Part shown: piece by piece, positions 50,355 to 60,026 of the stretch
How the letters are laid out: every line of letters starts with the position of its first letter
Numbering within the stretch: the stretch's first letter is position 1
DNA from: Eubacterium sp.
GTDB lineage: Bacteria; Bacillota; Clostridia; Oscillospirales; Ruminococcaceae
DNA: 64,000 nt
Direction: 5' to 3'
NCBI GenBank assembly: GCA_022511265.1
Contig: JAFLRX010000004.1
Span: 1-64,000 of the forward strand
Position numbers and translations under genes: made by a program
The notes under the pieces: model-generated
Databases searched by the model: none
The model's input: only the letters and a program-made list of their open reading frames with translations
Told to the model about the DNA's origin: nothing

Positions 50355-53012
50355 TTATACCTTTTCGTTAGTTCCGTAATAAGCGTTGAGGTACATCTGC
50401 TTTATCTCGCTCATCAGCGGGTATCTCGGGTTAGCGCCGGTGCACTGGTCGTCGAACGCCTGTTCTACCATTTCATCCAGTCTGTCTAAGAAGTCCTGCT
50501 CGTCTACGCCGTAGTCCTTGATAGTCTTCTTGATGCCTATCTTTTCCTTGAGTTCTTCTATCTTGGCGATAAGCTTTTCCAGCTTTTCTTCCTTGGTGCG
50601 TCCGCCCGCACCTACAAAGTCAGCGACCTCGCAGTATCTTTCCAGCGTGTGCGGATGGTCGTACTGGGAGAAGGTGCCCATCTTCTGGGGGTTAGGCTCG
50701 GCGTTAAAACGCATTACCTGTGTTATCAGCAGGGCGTTAGCCACGCCGTGCGGCAGATGGTGGAACGAGCCGAGCTTGTGCGCCATCGAGTGACATACAC
50801 CGAGGAACGCGTTAGCGAACGCGATACCCGCGATGGTGGAGGCGTTAGCCATCTTCTCTCTTGCGACAACGTCGGTCTCGCCGTGCTCGTATGCGTCGGG
50901 CAGATATTCAAATATCAGCTTGCACGCCTTCAGCGCCATACCGTCGGTGTAGTCGGTAGCCATTACCGACGCGTATGCCTCCAGCGCGTGGGTCAGTGCG
51001 TCGATACCGGACGCGCTGGTCAGTCCCTTGGGCTGGGTCATCATGTTGTCGGTGTCTATTATAGCCATATTCGGCAGTAACGCGTAATCCGCCAGCGGAT
51101 ACTTTACGCCGGTCTTTTCATCGGTAATGACCGCGAACGGCGTACACTCAGAACCGGTACCGGACGAGGTGGGGATAGCGACAAAGTACGCCTTTTCGCC
51201 CATCTTCGGGAAGGTATATACTCTCTTGCGGATATCTATAAATCTCATCGCCATATCCATAAAGTCCGCTTCGGGATGCTCGTACAGCACCCACATTATC
51301 TTTGCGGCGTCCATTGCCGAGCCGCCGCCCAGCGCGATTATCACGTCAGGCTTGAACTGGGAGATAAGCGCCGCGCCCTCTTTAGCGCAGGCAAGCGTCG
51401 GGTCGGGCTCTACGTTGAAGAAAGTAGAATGAACGATACCCATGCTGTCCAGCTTGTCGGTTATCGGCTTGGTGTTGCCGTTATGGAACAGGAACGAGTC
51501 GGTCACGATGAACGCGCGCTTTTTGCCCATTATTGTACCCAGCTCGTCAAGAGCGACCGGCATACAGCCTTTCTTAAAGTAAACCTTTTCGGGCAGTCTG
51601 AGCCACAGCATATTCTCTCTCCTCTCAGCAACGGTCTTGATGTTAAGCAGGTGCTTTACTCCGACGTTTTCCGCAACGGAGTTGCCGCCCCACGAGCCGC
51701 AGCCCAGCGTCAGCGACGGCAGCAGCTTGAAGTTATACAGATCACCTATTCCGCCGTGGGAAGAGGGGGTATTTACCAGTATACGGCAGGTCTTCATTCT
51801 CTCGCCGAACTGCTCTATCTTTTTGCGCTCGGTCACGGCGTTGCAGTACAGCGACGCGGTATGTCCGTAGCCGCCGTCAGCGATAAGTCTGTCCGCCTTG
51901 TTCAGCGCGTCGTCAAAGTCCTTTGCGCGGTACATAGCCAGCACAGGGGACAGCTTTTCATGCGCGAACTCTTCTTCTAACTCTACGCTCTCAACCTCGC
52001 CGATAAGCACCTTGGTCTTGGGGTCTACCTTTACACCCGCAAGCTCGGCGATGGCAGCAGCCTTCTGTCCTACTATCTTTGCGTTCAGCGCGCCGTTGAT
52101 AATAATGGTCTTGCGTACCTTTTCGGTCTCCTTGGGAGAGAGGAAATAAGCACCCAGCGCCTCAAACTCTTTCTTTACCTTGTCATATATTCTGTCCATT
52201 ACGATGACCGACTGCTCGGACGCGCATATCATACCGTTGTCAAAGGTCTTGGAATGCACTATCGAGCTGACTGCCAGCTTGATGTCCGCGCTGTAGTCTA
52301 TCACCGCGGGGGTGTTGCCCGCGCCGACGCCTATTGCCGGCTTGCCGGAGGAGTACGCCGCCTTTACCATGCCGGGACCGCCTGTCGCGAGGATTATGTC
52401 AGAGGTACGCATTACCTCGTTGGTGAGGTCGAGCGAGGGTACGTCTATCCACGCGATTATACCCTTGGGCGCGCCCGCCTTTACAGCGGCGTCCAGTACA
52501 ACCTTTGCCGCGGCGATAGTGCAGTTCTTTGCCCTGGGGTGGGGACTGATTATGATACCGTTTCTGGTCTTGAGGCTGATAAGCGTCTTGAATATCGCGG
52601 TAGAGGTGGGGTTGGTGGTGGGTATTACCGCCGCCACAACACCGATAGGCTCCGCTATCTTCATGGTGCCGTATGCCTCGTCACGCTCGATTATGCCGCA
52701 GGTCTTGGTGCGCCTGTAAGCATTGTATATATGCTCGCTGGCGTAGTTGTTCTTTATCACCTTATCCTCGACCACGCCCATGCCGGTCTCCTCGACCGCC
52801 ATTTTGGCGAGCGGGATACGCATCTTGTTTGCCGCTGACGCAGCCGCAAGGAAAATCTCGTCTACCTTTTCCTGTGAGAATTCAGCAAACTCCTCCTGCG
52901 CGGCCCTTACCTCCGCCATGCGCAGCCTTAACGCGTCTACGCTGTCAACTATTACCGGGCTGACCTTTGCGGACGCCGCTCTTTTTCTGCTGACAATTTG
53001 CTTTTTTGCCAT
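50355..53012 (-). CDS. adhE: Bifunctional acetaldehyde-CoA/alcohol dehydrogenase AdhE
   Basis: 885 aa, normal length. The N-terminal aldehyde dehydrogenase (1-440) has the catalytic Cys in FDNGMICASEQSVIV. The C-terminal iron alcohol dehydrogenase (~460-880) has ALGGGSAMDAAKIMWVLYEH and metal-ligand histidines in MAHKLGSFHHLPHGVANALL. It reduces acetyl-CoA to ethanol with two NADH, forming filaments (spirosomes) in the cytoplasm. The Rex site upstream points to redox control. Confidence 0.97.
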   Translation of the reverse strand: MAKKQIVSRKRAASAKVSPVIVDSVDALRLRMAEVRAAQEEFAEFSQEKVDEIFLAAASAANKMRIPLAKMAVEETGMGVVEDKVIKNNYASEHIYNAYRRTKTCGIIERDEAYGTMKIAEPIGVVAAVIPTTNPTSTAIFKTLISLKTRNGIIISPHPRAKNCTIAAAKVVLDAAVKAGAPKGIIAWIDVPSLDLTNEVMRTSDIILATGGPGMVKAAYSSGKPAIGVGAGNTPAVIDYSADIKLAVSSIVHSKTFDNGMICASEQSVIVMDRIYDKVKKEFEALGAYFLSPKETEKVRKTIIINGALNAKIVGQKAAAIAELAGVKVDPKTKVLIGEVESVELEEEFAHEKLSPVLAMYRAKDFDDALNKADRLIADGGYGHTASLYCNAVTERKKIEQFGERMKTCRILVNTPSSHGGIGDLYNFKLLPSLTLGCGSWGGNSVAENVGVKHLLNIKTVAERRENMLWLRLPEKVYFKKGCMPVALDELGTIMGKKRAFIVTDSFLFHNGNTKPITDKLDSMGIVHSTFFNVEPDPTLACAKEGAALISQFKPDVIIALGGGSAMDAAKIMWVLYEHPEADFMDMAMRFIDIRKRVYTFPKMGEKAYFVAIPTSSGTGSECTPFAVITDEKTGVKYPLADYALLPNMAIIDTDNMMTQPKGLTSASGIDALTHALEAYASVMATDYTDGMALKACKLIFEYLPDAYEHGETDVVAREKMANASTIAGIAFANAFLGVCHSMAHKLGSFHHLPHGVANALLITQVMRFNAEPNPQKMGTFSQYDHPHTLERYCEVADFVGAGGRTKEEKLEKLIAKIEELKEKIGIKKTIKDYGVDEQDFLDRLDEMVEQAFDDQCTGANPRYPLMSEIKQMYLNAYYGTNEKV

Positions 53013-53158
53013 GGTTGTATCCTTTCCTTAGCCCATTTCGGGAAATAGTTCAAACTTAAATCTATATTAAACGCCTTTAAGAGCATTATTTAGGTTATTT
53101 TGCCCCGTCCGGACGATTTACATTCAAAGCCGTAAAAATTGCCGAAAATACGACAAAG

Positions 53159-53176
53159 TTGTTATTTTTTTAACAA
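53159..53176. promoter_or_regulatory. Rex operator upstream of adhE
   Basis: TTGTTATTTTTTTAACAA is close to the clostridial Rex consensus TTGTTAANNNNTTAACAA, with one mismatch. It is centred about 26 bp downstream of the adhE -10, so bound Rex would block transcription when NADH is low. Confidence 0.85.
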
Positions 53177-53192
53177 TACTGTGTTACCGATT

Positions 53193-53222
53193 ATTATATC
53201 AACTAAACAGCGGTTTTGTCAA
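53193..53222 (-). promoter_or_regulatory. Sigma-A promoter of adhE
   Basis: Minus strand TTGACA (53217-53222), 18-bp spacer, TATAAT (53193-53198). It gives a ~175-nt leader. Confidence 0.82.
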
Positions 53223-53426
53223 TCTTTTTTTATATGAATTTTACTAAATTTTAGGGGGCGAGTTTGTGCAAAAAGTAAAAAAGCAAAATATGAATTTTGT
53301 TTTATTTCTAAGCCTTTATATACCATAGCGAAACATCGTATTTTAAACGCCTTGTCCTCGTCCGTCAATATGCATTATGATATATATTTTTTATTGTGCA
53401 TTTTGTGCATTTTACACTATTTTGTA
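53223..53426. other. Divergent intergenic region, no gene
   Basis: Very AT-rich stretch between the adhE and GGDEF/EAL promoters. TGTGCATTTTGTGCATTTTACAC near 53395-53418 holds a TGTGCATTT direct repeat that could be a regulator site. No gene or RNA was recognised. Confidence 0.4.
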
Positions 53427-53455
53427 TTGACTATTACACCGATATATGTTAGAAT
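53427..53455 (+). promoter_or_regulatory. Sigma-A promoter of the GGDEF/EAL gene
   Basis: TTGACT (53427-53432), 17-bp spacer, TAGAAT (53450-53455). Confidence 0.7.
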
Positions 53456-53529
53456 ATCTTATATATCTATAATCATAATTTGCGCTTTTCGCGCGCGTTT
53501 TATTAAAATTCCAAAGGGAGGTGAGCTAA

Positions 53530-56500
53530 GTGTTCAAGGGCAGAAACAAAAGCTATAAAATCGCGGCCATCTGCGCGGCAGGTGTGCAGGATGAACATTT
53601 GGATCACATAATCTCTACAATGACCGACTCGCTTATACAAAGCGGGTATAAGGTGCTGCTGTTCAATTCGTTCAGCGACTTTTACTTTGACACCCCCCAC
53701 ATAAAGGGCGAGGCAAGTATATATCACCTCATCAACTTCGATATAACCGATGTTCTTATCATTTTCCCTGAGACGATGAAGAACAGCTGGGTATCAGACA
53801 CTATCGTAAGATACGCAAAGCAGAATAAGTGTCCCGTTATCTGCGTCAACGGCTATATGGACGGCTGCACCAACATCAATTTTGACTATGTATCCTCGTT
53901 CGAGCAGGTGGTGCGCCACGTTGTGGAAGAGCACGGCTGTAAAAAGATAAACTTTATCGCCGGGCTGAAAAACAACAGCTTTTCCGACGAGCGTCTGAAC
54001 GCCTTCAAAAAGGTGATGGAAGAGCACGGGCTGCCGGTAACCGACGAGCAGATAGGCTACGGAGATTTTTGGTCCGACCCGACACTACGCGTTTTAGAAA
54101 GATTTTTTGCGCCCGGCAAAGAACTGCCGGAGGCGATAATCTGCGCCAACGACAGCATGGCGGTCACTACGGTGCGCTTTTTATACGAGCGCGGGTATAA
54201 GGTGCCGGAGGACATTATAGTCACCGGCTTTGACGCGGTGTATACAAAGCGTTATGCATCGCTGACGCATCTCACCTCTGCGATACTTGACTCTAATCTG
54301 CTCGCGGACACCGTTGCGGCTGCCGCTGAAAGGCTTGTCTCAGGCGAAAGCGCGGAGGACATTTACCTTGATTTCAGCCTTACCCTGTCGCGTTCCTGCG
54401 GCTGCGTCGAGGAAAAGGAAGAGATAACCGAAGAGCAGCTGCTGGAGATGAGCGATTACAACTTTGCCGCCCAGTCGCACGAGTCCACAATGATAAGCTA
54501 TTACGCCACCGCTATCAGCGATGATGACTTTGACAGCCTTACCGCAACGCTGCTGAAGTATTCTGCGCGTTTTTCCTGGCTGTGCATAAACGACGACTTT
54601 CTCACCAAAGAATGCGACGTCGTACCCAAGGCATACCACAGCGTATATACCACGAAGGTCACCGCGTTACAGCACCGCTCGGACACCACGCCGGCAAAGA
54701 TAAGCACGATAAAGACCGAAGAGCTTATGCCGGATTTCGAATATCAGCTCAGCATGTACGACAGGTTTATGTTTACGCCGATGCATTATCAGTCAACGAT
54801 AATGGGCTATTACTGTCAGGTGTCCGGTCTTACCGATTACGAGCTGCACGAATCCAGAAGATTTTTGAATATGACAAACCAGATCATGGAGAACTTTAAG
54901 CGCGGCTATGAGCTAAAGCGCGCCTACAACGATCTGGAGATGCTGCATTTTTGCGACCCGCTTACCGGTGTATACAACCGCCGCGGCTTTATCAGCGCAG
55001 CGGAGGAAATGGTCGAAAAATACAGGGGCATGGACGCGTTCGTCTTTTCCTGCGACATGGATAAGCTGAAGGAAATAAACGACAAGCACGGACACACCAA
55101 CGGCGATATCGCCATTAAAGAGACCGCCGACGCCATGAAGTCGGTATGCAACGACGCGATAATATGCGCGCGGTTCGGCGGAGACGAGTTTATATTGCTC
55201 GGCTTCAGCAATGACGCGCAGCGCGAGGCGATACGTGTCGCTGACAAGATACACGACCACCTGAATCACTTCAACAGCACCTCAGGCAAGCCGTACGACG
55301 TATCGGTCAGCATGGGCCTATCCATAGAAAAGGCAGACAGCATCGACGCGATAACCGAGATGCTCAAGCGTTCTGACTGGAAGATGTACGAGCAAAAAGA
55401 GCAAAAGCGCGGCTCGGCCTCGTTCAAGAGTATCGAGCCGGAGGAGAACATACTCCCGACCTTTGCCTACAGGATACACGCGATACTGCGTGAGGATACC
55501 AGCACCACCTATTTCTACATCGACTATATCCATTTCAGATGGCATGTATCGGAAAACGAGAACACCCCGAAATGTATGATGTCCACTTCGGTAAATCCGC
55601 TGCGCGCGATAGCGCAGAGCGGGTACGTATACGGCGATGACGTCGGCGTGTACACCGAATTTATGAATAAGATAAAGCGATCATTTGATGAGGGTATAGA
55701 TAACAGCAAGCTGAGCGTGAACATGCGCCTTACCGAGAACGGAAAGCCGGAATGGTACACGATAGACATATGGATGACCGGCAATGACGAGCGTATGAAC
55801 GAGATCGCCGGCAGCATCCGCAAGGCCACGGTGAAAGAGGCAATGAAGATAGAGGCGCTTAACTTCTACAAGACCAACAACCCTGTGCTGATGAACGAGC
55901 TTATCGCCGAAAAGGTAAAGACATACGGCGACGAAAAGATGGCTCTGATACATATGGATATAAGACGCTTTAAGTTCATCAACGAGACATACGGAGAAGA
56001 GACCGGTACCGACCTGCTGCACTATATCACCAGGACGCTGGCGGCACATTGCAGCGCAAAACAGATGAGCGCGCGGATAAGCGCGGACCTGTTTATGCTG
56101 CTCACCCCGTATGAGGACCTTGACAGCCTGACCGCGGAGATAAGAAAGGTCGAGGAGATCTTGTCCGGCTTCAGAAATATGCGGTACGAGTTTTCGTTCG
56201 GCGTGTTCCTGATAGACGATAAAGAGTTATCACCCCGCGTAATGGGTGACCGTGCGTCGCAGGCGCGCATATCCATCAAAAACAACGCTATAGAAAATAT
56301 CGCGTTCTATGATAACAAGATGCTGCAAACCGGCAAGGTAAGAAAGTTCATCGAGGAAAATATGCTTACCGCGCTGGAAAACGGAGAATTCTACATCCTG
56401 CTCCAGCCGAAGTTCAGTATATCCAACCAAAAGGCGCTCGGTTTTGAGGCACTGGTAAGGTGGAAGCATGAGACCCGCGGAGTTATCCAGCCGGGCGAGT

Positions 56501-57099
56501 TTATCCCGCTGTTTGAGGAAAACGGCTTTATAGTAAAGCTTGACCTGTATGTGTGGGAATGCGCCTGCAAGGTCATGCGCGACTGGATAGACAGAGGTCT
56601 GCGTCCGCTGCCCATCTCGATAAACGTATCGAGGGTACACCTTAAAAACGAAGACTTTATCCATGCGCTGGATAGCCTTATTGTAAAATATCGTCTGCCG
56701 AAGTACCTGCTGGAGGTGGAGATAACCGAGAGCGTTGAGAACATCAACACCAACCGTATGATGCAGGAGATAAAAAATCACGGCTATACGCTGCTGATGG
56801 ATGATTTCGGCTCGGGTTATTCATCACTGAACACGTTGAAAAGCACCAACTTTGACGTGCTGAAGATAGACCGTGAGTTCTTATCCAGCTTTATGGTATC
56901 CGAGCACGGCAAAAAGATAATCTCCCACACCATCTCCATGTCGCGCGACATAGGACTGGGGCTTATCGCGGAGGGCGTCGAGACGGTAGAGCAGGCGGAC
57001 TTTCTGTCCGACTGCGGCTGCGACACCGCGCAGGGCTTCCTTTACGCCCGCCCGATGCCTGTGGAAGAGGCAGAGAAATATCTGGAAACCACGAGATAA
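53530..57099 (+). CDS. LacI-like sensor with GGDEF and EAL domains
   Basis: 1189 aa from GTG 53530 behind AAGGGAGGTGAG. No membrane helix is seen. Residues ~8-290 form a LacI/periplasmic-binding-protein-like ligand domain (ICANDSMAVTTVRFLYERGY, DIIVTGFDA) without the LacI HTH. A GAF-like region follows (~310-460), then GGDEF1 with intact RFGGDEFILL (~470-630). A PAS-like region precedes GGDEF2, where the motif has decayed to ISADLF. The EAL domain (~950-1180) keeps FEALVRW, INVSR, EITES, DDFGSGYSS and KIDR. It could both make and break c-di-GMP under control of a cytoplasmic small molecule. Confidence 0.9.
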   Translation: MFKGRNKSYKIAAICAAGVQDEHLDHIISTMTDSLIQSGYKVLLFNSFSDFYFDTPHIKGEASIYHLINFDITDVLIIFPETMKNSWVSDTIVRYAKQNKCPVICVNGYMDGCTNINFDYVSSFEQVVRHVVEEHGCKKINFIAGLKNNSFSDERLNAFKKVMEEHGLPVTDEQIGYGDFWSDPTLRVLERFFAPGKELPEAIICANDSMAVTTVRFLYERGYKVPEDIIVTGFDAVYTKRYASLTHLTSAILDSNLLADTVAAAAERLVSGESAEDIYLDFSLTLSRSCGCVEEKEEITEEQLLEMSDYNFAAQSHESTMISYYATAISDDDFDSLTATLLKYSARFSWLCINDDFLTKECDVVPKAYHSVYTTKVTALQHRSDTTPAKISTIKTEELMPDFEYQLSMYDRFMFTPMHYQSTIMGYYCQVSGLTDYELHESRRFLNMTNQIMENFKRGYELKRAYNDLEMLHFCDPLTGVYNRRGFISAAEEMVEKYRGMDAFVFSCDMDKLKEINDKHGHTNGDIAIKETADAMKSVCNDAIICARFGGDEFILLGFSNDAQREAIRVADKIHDHLNHFNSTSGKPYDVSVSMGLSIEKADSIDAITEMLKRSDWKMYEQKEQKRGSASFKSIEPEENILPTFAYRIHAILREDTSTTYFYIDYIHFRWHVSENENTPKCMMSTSVNPLRAIAQSGYVYGDDVGVYTEFMNKIKRSFDEGIDNSKLSVNMRLTENGKPEWYTIDIWMTGNDERMNEIAGSIRKATVKEAMKIEALNFYKTNNPVLMNELIAEKVKTYGDEKMALIHMDIRRFKFINETYGEETGTDLLHYITRTLAAHCSAKQMSARISADLFMLLTPYEDLDSLTAEIRKVEEILSGFRNMRYEFSFGVFLIDDKELSPRVMGDRASQARISIKNNAIENIAFYDNKMLQTGKVRKFIEENMLTALENGEFYILLQPKFSISNQKALGFEALVRWKHETRGVIQPGEFIPLFEENGFIVKLDLYVWECACKVMRDWIDRGLRPLPISINVSRVHLKNEDFIHALDSLIVKYRLPKYLLEVEITESVENINTNRMMQEIKNHGYTLLMDDFGSGYSSLNTLKSTNFDVLKIDREFLSSFMVSEHGKKIISHTISMSRDIGLGLIAEGVETVEQADFLSDCGCDTAQGFLYARPMPVEEAEKYLETTR

Positions 57100-57127
57100 A
57101 AAATCGCCCCCTGCGGGGCGATTTTTT
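57100..57127 (+). terminator. Terminator of the GGDEF/EAL gene
   Basis: AAAATCGCCCC/GGGGCGATTTTTT stem right after the stop. Confidence 0.88.
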
Positions 57128-57156
57128 AATTCGGAATTATGAATTCCGAATTAAAA
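57128..57156. repeat. Short AATTCGGAATT repeat, copy 6 fragment
   Basis: AATTCGGAATTATGAATTCC is a small palindrome built from the AT-rich part of the dispersed repeat. Confidence 0.45.
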
Positions 57157-57185
57157 CTGCCGACCCGAAAGGGTCGGCAGTTTTC
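57157..57185 (-). terminator. Terminator of leuS
   Basis: CTGCCGACCC/GGGTCGGCAG stem flanked by AAAA and TTTT, usable on both strands. Confidence 0.85.
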
Positions 57186-59591
57186 TTATATTGCTACAAT
57201 ATTTACCAGCTTGCCGGGTACGACTATTTCTTTCTTTATCGTCTTGCCGTCCAGCAGGTCGGCTACCGCCTCTTTCGCGAGGGCGAGTAGCTCGTCCTTT
57301 TCCGCGGCGGCGGGTACGTTTATCCTTGCCTTTATCTTGCCGCATATCTGAACGACTATCTCGACCGTCTGCTGTACGCAGAGTGCCTCGTCATAGCTGC
57401 ACCATTCTCCCTCGTTCAGTATGCCGAAGCCGAGGTTGTTGTACATCTCCTCGCTGATATGCGGGGCAAACGGGTACAGGATAGTCAGCAGGCTCTTCAG
57501 CTCGGCACGGTTGATTCTGCCGACGGAGTTTATCTCGTTTATCAGCGTCATCATCGCGGCTACCGCGGTGTTAAACTTCATCGCTTCGATATCCTCGCTG
57601 ACCTTTTTGATAGTGCGGTGCATGCTTGCGGTCAGCTCGGGCGAATATTCGTCGCCGTCAACCAAAATATCCTGCAATGCCCACACACGGTCGAGGAATC
57701 TCTTACAGCCCTTTACGCTGCTCTCGCTCCAGGGCGCTGCCTGCTCATAGTCACCCATAAACAGAACATACACCCTCAGCACATCCGCACCGTATACGTC
57801 AACTACGTCGTTCGGGTCAACTACGTTGCCCTTGGACTTGCTCATCTTCTCGCCGTCGGGTCCCAGCACCATGCCCTGCGCGGTACGCTTTGCGTACGGC
57901 TCGTCAACCGGCACCTCACCGATGTCGTACAAAAATCTATGCCAGAAACGGCTGTATATCATATGACGTGTAACGTGCTCCATACCGCCGTTGTACCAGT
58001 CTACCGGCAGCCAGTATTTCAGCGCCTCGGGAGAGGCAAACTGCTCGTCGTTGTGCGGGTCGCAATAACGCAGGAAGTACCAGCTTGACCCTGCCCACTG
58101 GGGCATGGTGTCGGTCTCGCGCTTTGCGTCGTGTCCGCACTTGGGGCACTTGCAGTTGACGTAGGACTCTATCTTTGCCAGCGGACTTTCGCCGTCCGAG
58201 CCGGGGGCAAAATTATCCACCGGCGGCAGCTTCAGCGGCAGCTCGTCATACGGCACGGCTACCATTCCGCACTCGGGACAATGTACTATCGGGATAGGCT
58301 CGCCCCAGTATCTCTGACGGTTGAACGCCCAGTCCTTCATCTTGTACTGCACGCCCTTTTCGCCGCAGCCGAGCTTTTTCAGCTCGTCCAGCATCTTCTC
58401 GATAGCTTCTTTCTTGGTGGCGATGCCGTCCAGCACTCCGGAATTGACCATCTCGCCGTCGCCGGTGTATGCCTCCTTAGAGATGTCGCCGCCCTTTATT
58501 ACCTCGATAATGTCAATACCGAACTTCTTTGCGAAATCATAGTCACGGGTATCATGCGCGGGTACCGCCATAATCGCACCGGTACCGTAGCCCATCATTA
58601 CGTAGTCGGAGATGTATATCGGTATCTCCTTGCCGTTGACGGGGTTTATCGCGGTCAGTCCGTCTATCTTCACGCCGGTCTTGTCCTTGACCAACTGGGT
58701 ACGCTCAAACTCGCTCTTTTTCGCGCACTCTGCCTTGTATGCCTGCAGCTCGTCGTAGTTTTTCAGCTGAGCCTTGTATTTCTCAATAATGGGATGCTCC
58801 GGTGCGATAACCATAAAGGTAACTCCGTACAGCGTATCGGGACGGGTGGTGTAGATGCGCAGCTGTTCGTCACATTCTTTTATCTTGAAGTTGACGAATG
58901 CGCCCACCGACTTGCCTATCCAGTTTTGCTGCTGCAACTTTATGTTGGGCAGATAGTCTACCTTTTCCAGCCCCTCCAACAGCTTTTCGGCGTACTCGGT
59001 TATCCGCAGATACCATACCTCTTTGGTCTTTTGTACTATCTCGCTGTGACAGATGTCGCAATGTCCGCCCTGAGAGTCCTCGTTGGACAATACCACCTTA
59101 CAGCTCGGACAGTAGTTTACCATGGTCTTGTCACGGAACACCAATCCATGCTCGAACATCTTGAGGAATATCCACTGCGTCCACTTATAATAGCTTTCCT
59201 CGGTGGTGTCTATCGTGCGTGACCAATCAAAGGAAAAGCCCGCGCGCTTAAGCTGGTCGGTGAACTTTACGATGTTGCGGTCGGTCACCTGTCGGGGGTG
59301 TACGCCGGTCTTTATCGCGGTGTTTTCGGTGGGCAGTCCGTACGCGTCAAACCCTATCGGGAACAGCACGTTATAGCCCTCCAGCCGTCTCTTGCGGCTG
59401 ACCACCTCAAGACCGGAATACGCCTTGATATGACCTATATGCATACCCGCGCCTGACGGATACGGAAACTCTACCAGCGCGTAGAACTTAGGCTTGTCGC
59501 TGTTGTTCTTCGCCTCAAAGGTCCCATGCTCGTCCCAGTAGGTCTGCCACTTTTTTTCAATGCCGGCAAAATCATACTTGTTTTCGCTCAT
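57186..59591 (-). CDS. leuS: Leucine--tRNA ligase
   Basis: 801 aa, bacterial type. PSGAGMHIGHIKAYSGLE holds HIGH, GEKMSKSKGNVVDP holds KMSKS, and zinc clusters CPSCK...CDIC and CPECG...CKCPKCG are present. The editing CP1 domain (TRPDTLYGVTFMV, GTGAIMAVPAHDTRDYDF) is intact. A T-box precedes it. Confidence 0.97.
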   Translation of the reverse strand: MSENKYDFAGIEKKWQTYWDEHGTFEAKNNSDKPKFYALVEFPYPSGAGMHIGHIKAYSGLEVVSRKRRLEGYNVLFPIGFDAYGLPTENTAIKTGVHPRQVTDRNIVKFTDQLKRAGFSFDWSRTIDTTEESYYKWTQWIFLKMFEHGLVFRDKTMVNYCPSCKVVLSNEDSQGGHCDICHSEIVQKTKEVWYLRITEYAEKLLEGLEKVDYLPNIKLQQQNWIGKSVGAFVNFKIKECDEQLRIYTTRPDTLYGVTFMVIAPEHPIIEKYKAQLKNYDELQAYKAECAKKSEFERTQLVKDKTGVKIDGLTAINPVNGKEIPIYISDYVMMGYGTGAIMAVPAHDTRDYDFAKKFGIDIIEVIKGGDISKEAYTGDGEMVNSGVLDGIATKKEAIEKMLDELKKLGCGEKGVQYKMKDWAFNRQRYWGEPIPIVHCPECGMVAVPYDELPLKLPPVDNFAPGSDGESPLAKIESYVNCKCPKCGHDAKRETDTMPQWAGSSWYFLRYCDPHNDEQFASPEALKYWLPVDWYNGGMEHVTRHMIYSRFWHRFLYDIGEVPVDEPYAKRTAQGMVLGPDGEKMSKSKGNVVDPNDVVDVYGADVLRVYVLFMGDYEQAAPWSESSVKGCKRFLDRVWALQDILVDGDEYSPELTASMHRTIKKVSEDIEAMKFNTAVAAMMTLINEINSVGRINRAELKSLLTILYPFAPHISEEMYNNLGFGILNEGEWCSYDEALCVQQTVEIVVQICGKIKARINVPAAAEKDELLALAKEAVADLLDGKTIKKEIVVPGKLVNIVAI

Positions 59592-59630
59592 AATATCATC
59601 CTTTCTTAAAAATCATGATTAAAATAATAA

Positions 59631-59890
59631 ACGCCCGTCTCCCACTTGGAGACGAGCCATGCCCGTGTTACCACTCCGATTCATGCACGGCTCGCGCCGT
59701 ACACCTCAATGACACAAACATTTCGTTTGTGTGCCGTCCGATAACGGGGACACCGCTGCGACCTAATGGTACTGAATACTTTCAGCCGCAAAGCTCCCGG
59801 GCGAGCTATTTCCCGTGCCGCTGCCGTCTCGCACCACGACGACTAGGGTCGTCACCGACGGCTCTCTGAAAGCGGTTGGCGGGCTTTTTT
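59631..59890 (-). promoter_or_regulatory. T-box riboswitch upstream of leuS
   Basis: On the minus strand GAGTGGTAACACGGG (59663-59677) is the T-box, followed by terminator GCTCGTCTCC/GGAGACGGGC with TTT (59631-59658). Stem I base pairs CTTTCAG with CTGAAAG. A CTT in GAGCTTTGCGG (59791-59793) is a candidate Leu specifier, but the usual following purine is missing. Confidence 0.88.
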
Positions 59891-59915
59891 CCCGTTCAAC
59901 GCCGATATTGTATTT

Positions 59916-59944
59916 ATTATACACGGTTTTGCCCGCAATGTCAA
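59916..59944 (-). promoter_or_regulatory. Sigma-A promoter of the leuS T-box
   Basis: Minus strand TTGACA (59939-59944), 17-bp spacer, TATAAT (59916-59921), perfect consensus. Confidence 0.85.
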
Positions 59945-59966
59945 GTGATTTAATTTCAATTCTTTA

Positions 59967-59995
59967 TTGACTTATGGATAAAAAGCACTTATAAT
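59967..59995 (+). promoter_or_regulatory. Sigma-A promoter of the fucosidase/galactosidase operon
   Basis: TTGACT (59967-59972), 17-bp spacer, TATAAT (59990-59995), 31 bp before the GH29 start. It is divergent from the leuS promoter. Confidence 0.8.
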
Positions 59996-60026
59996 ATTTA
60001 TAAAGTATAAAGCAAGGAGCGCGCCT

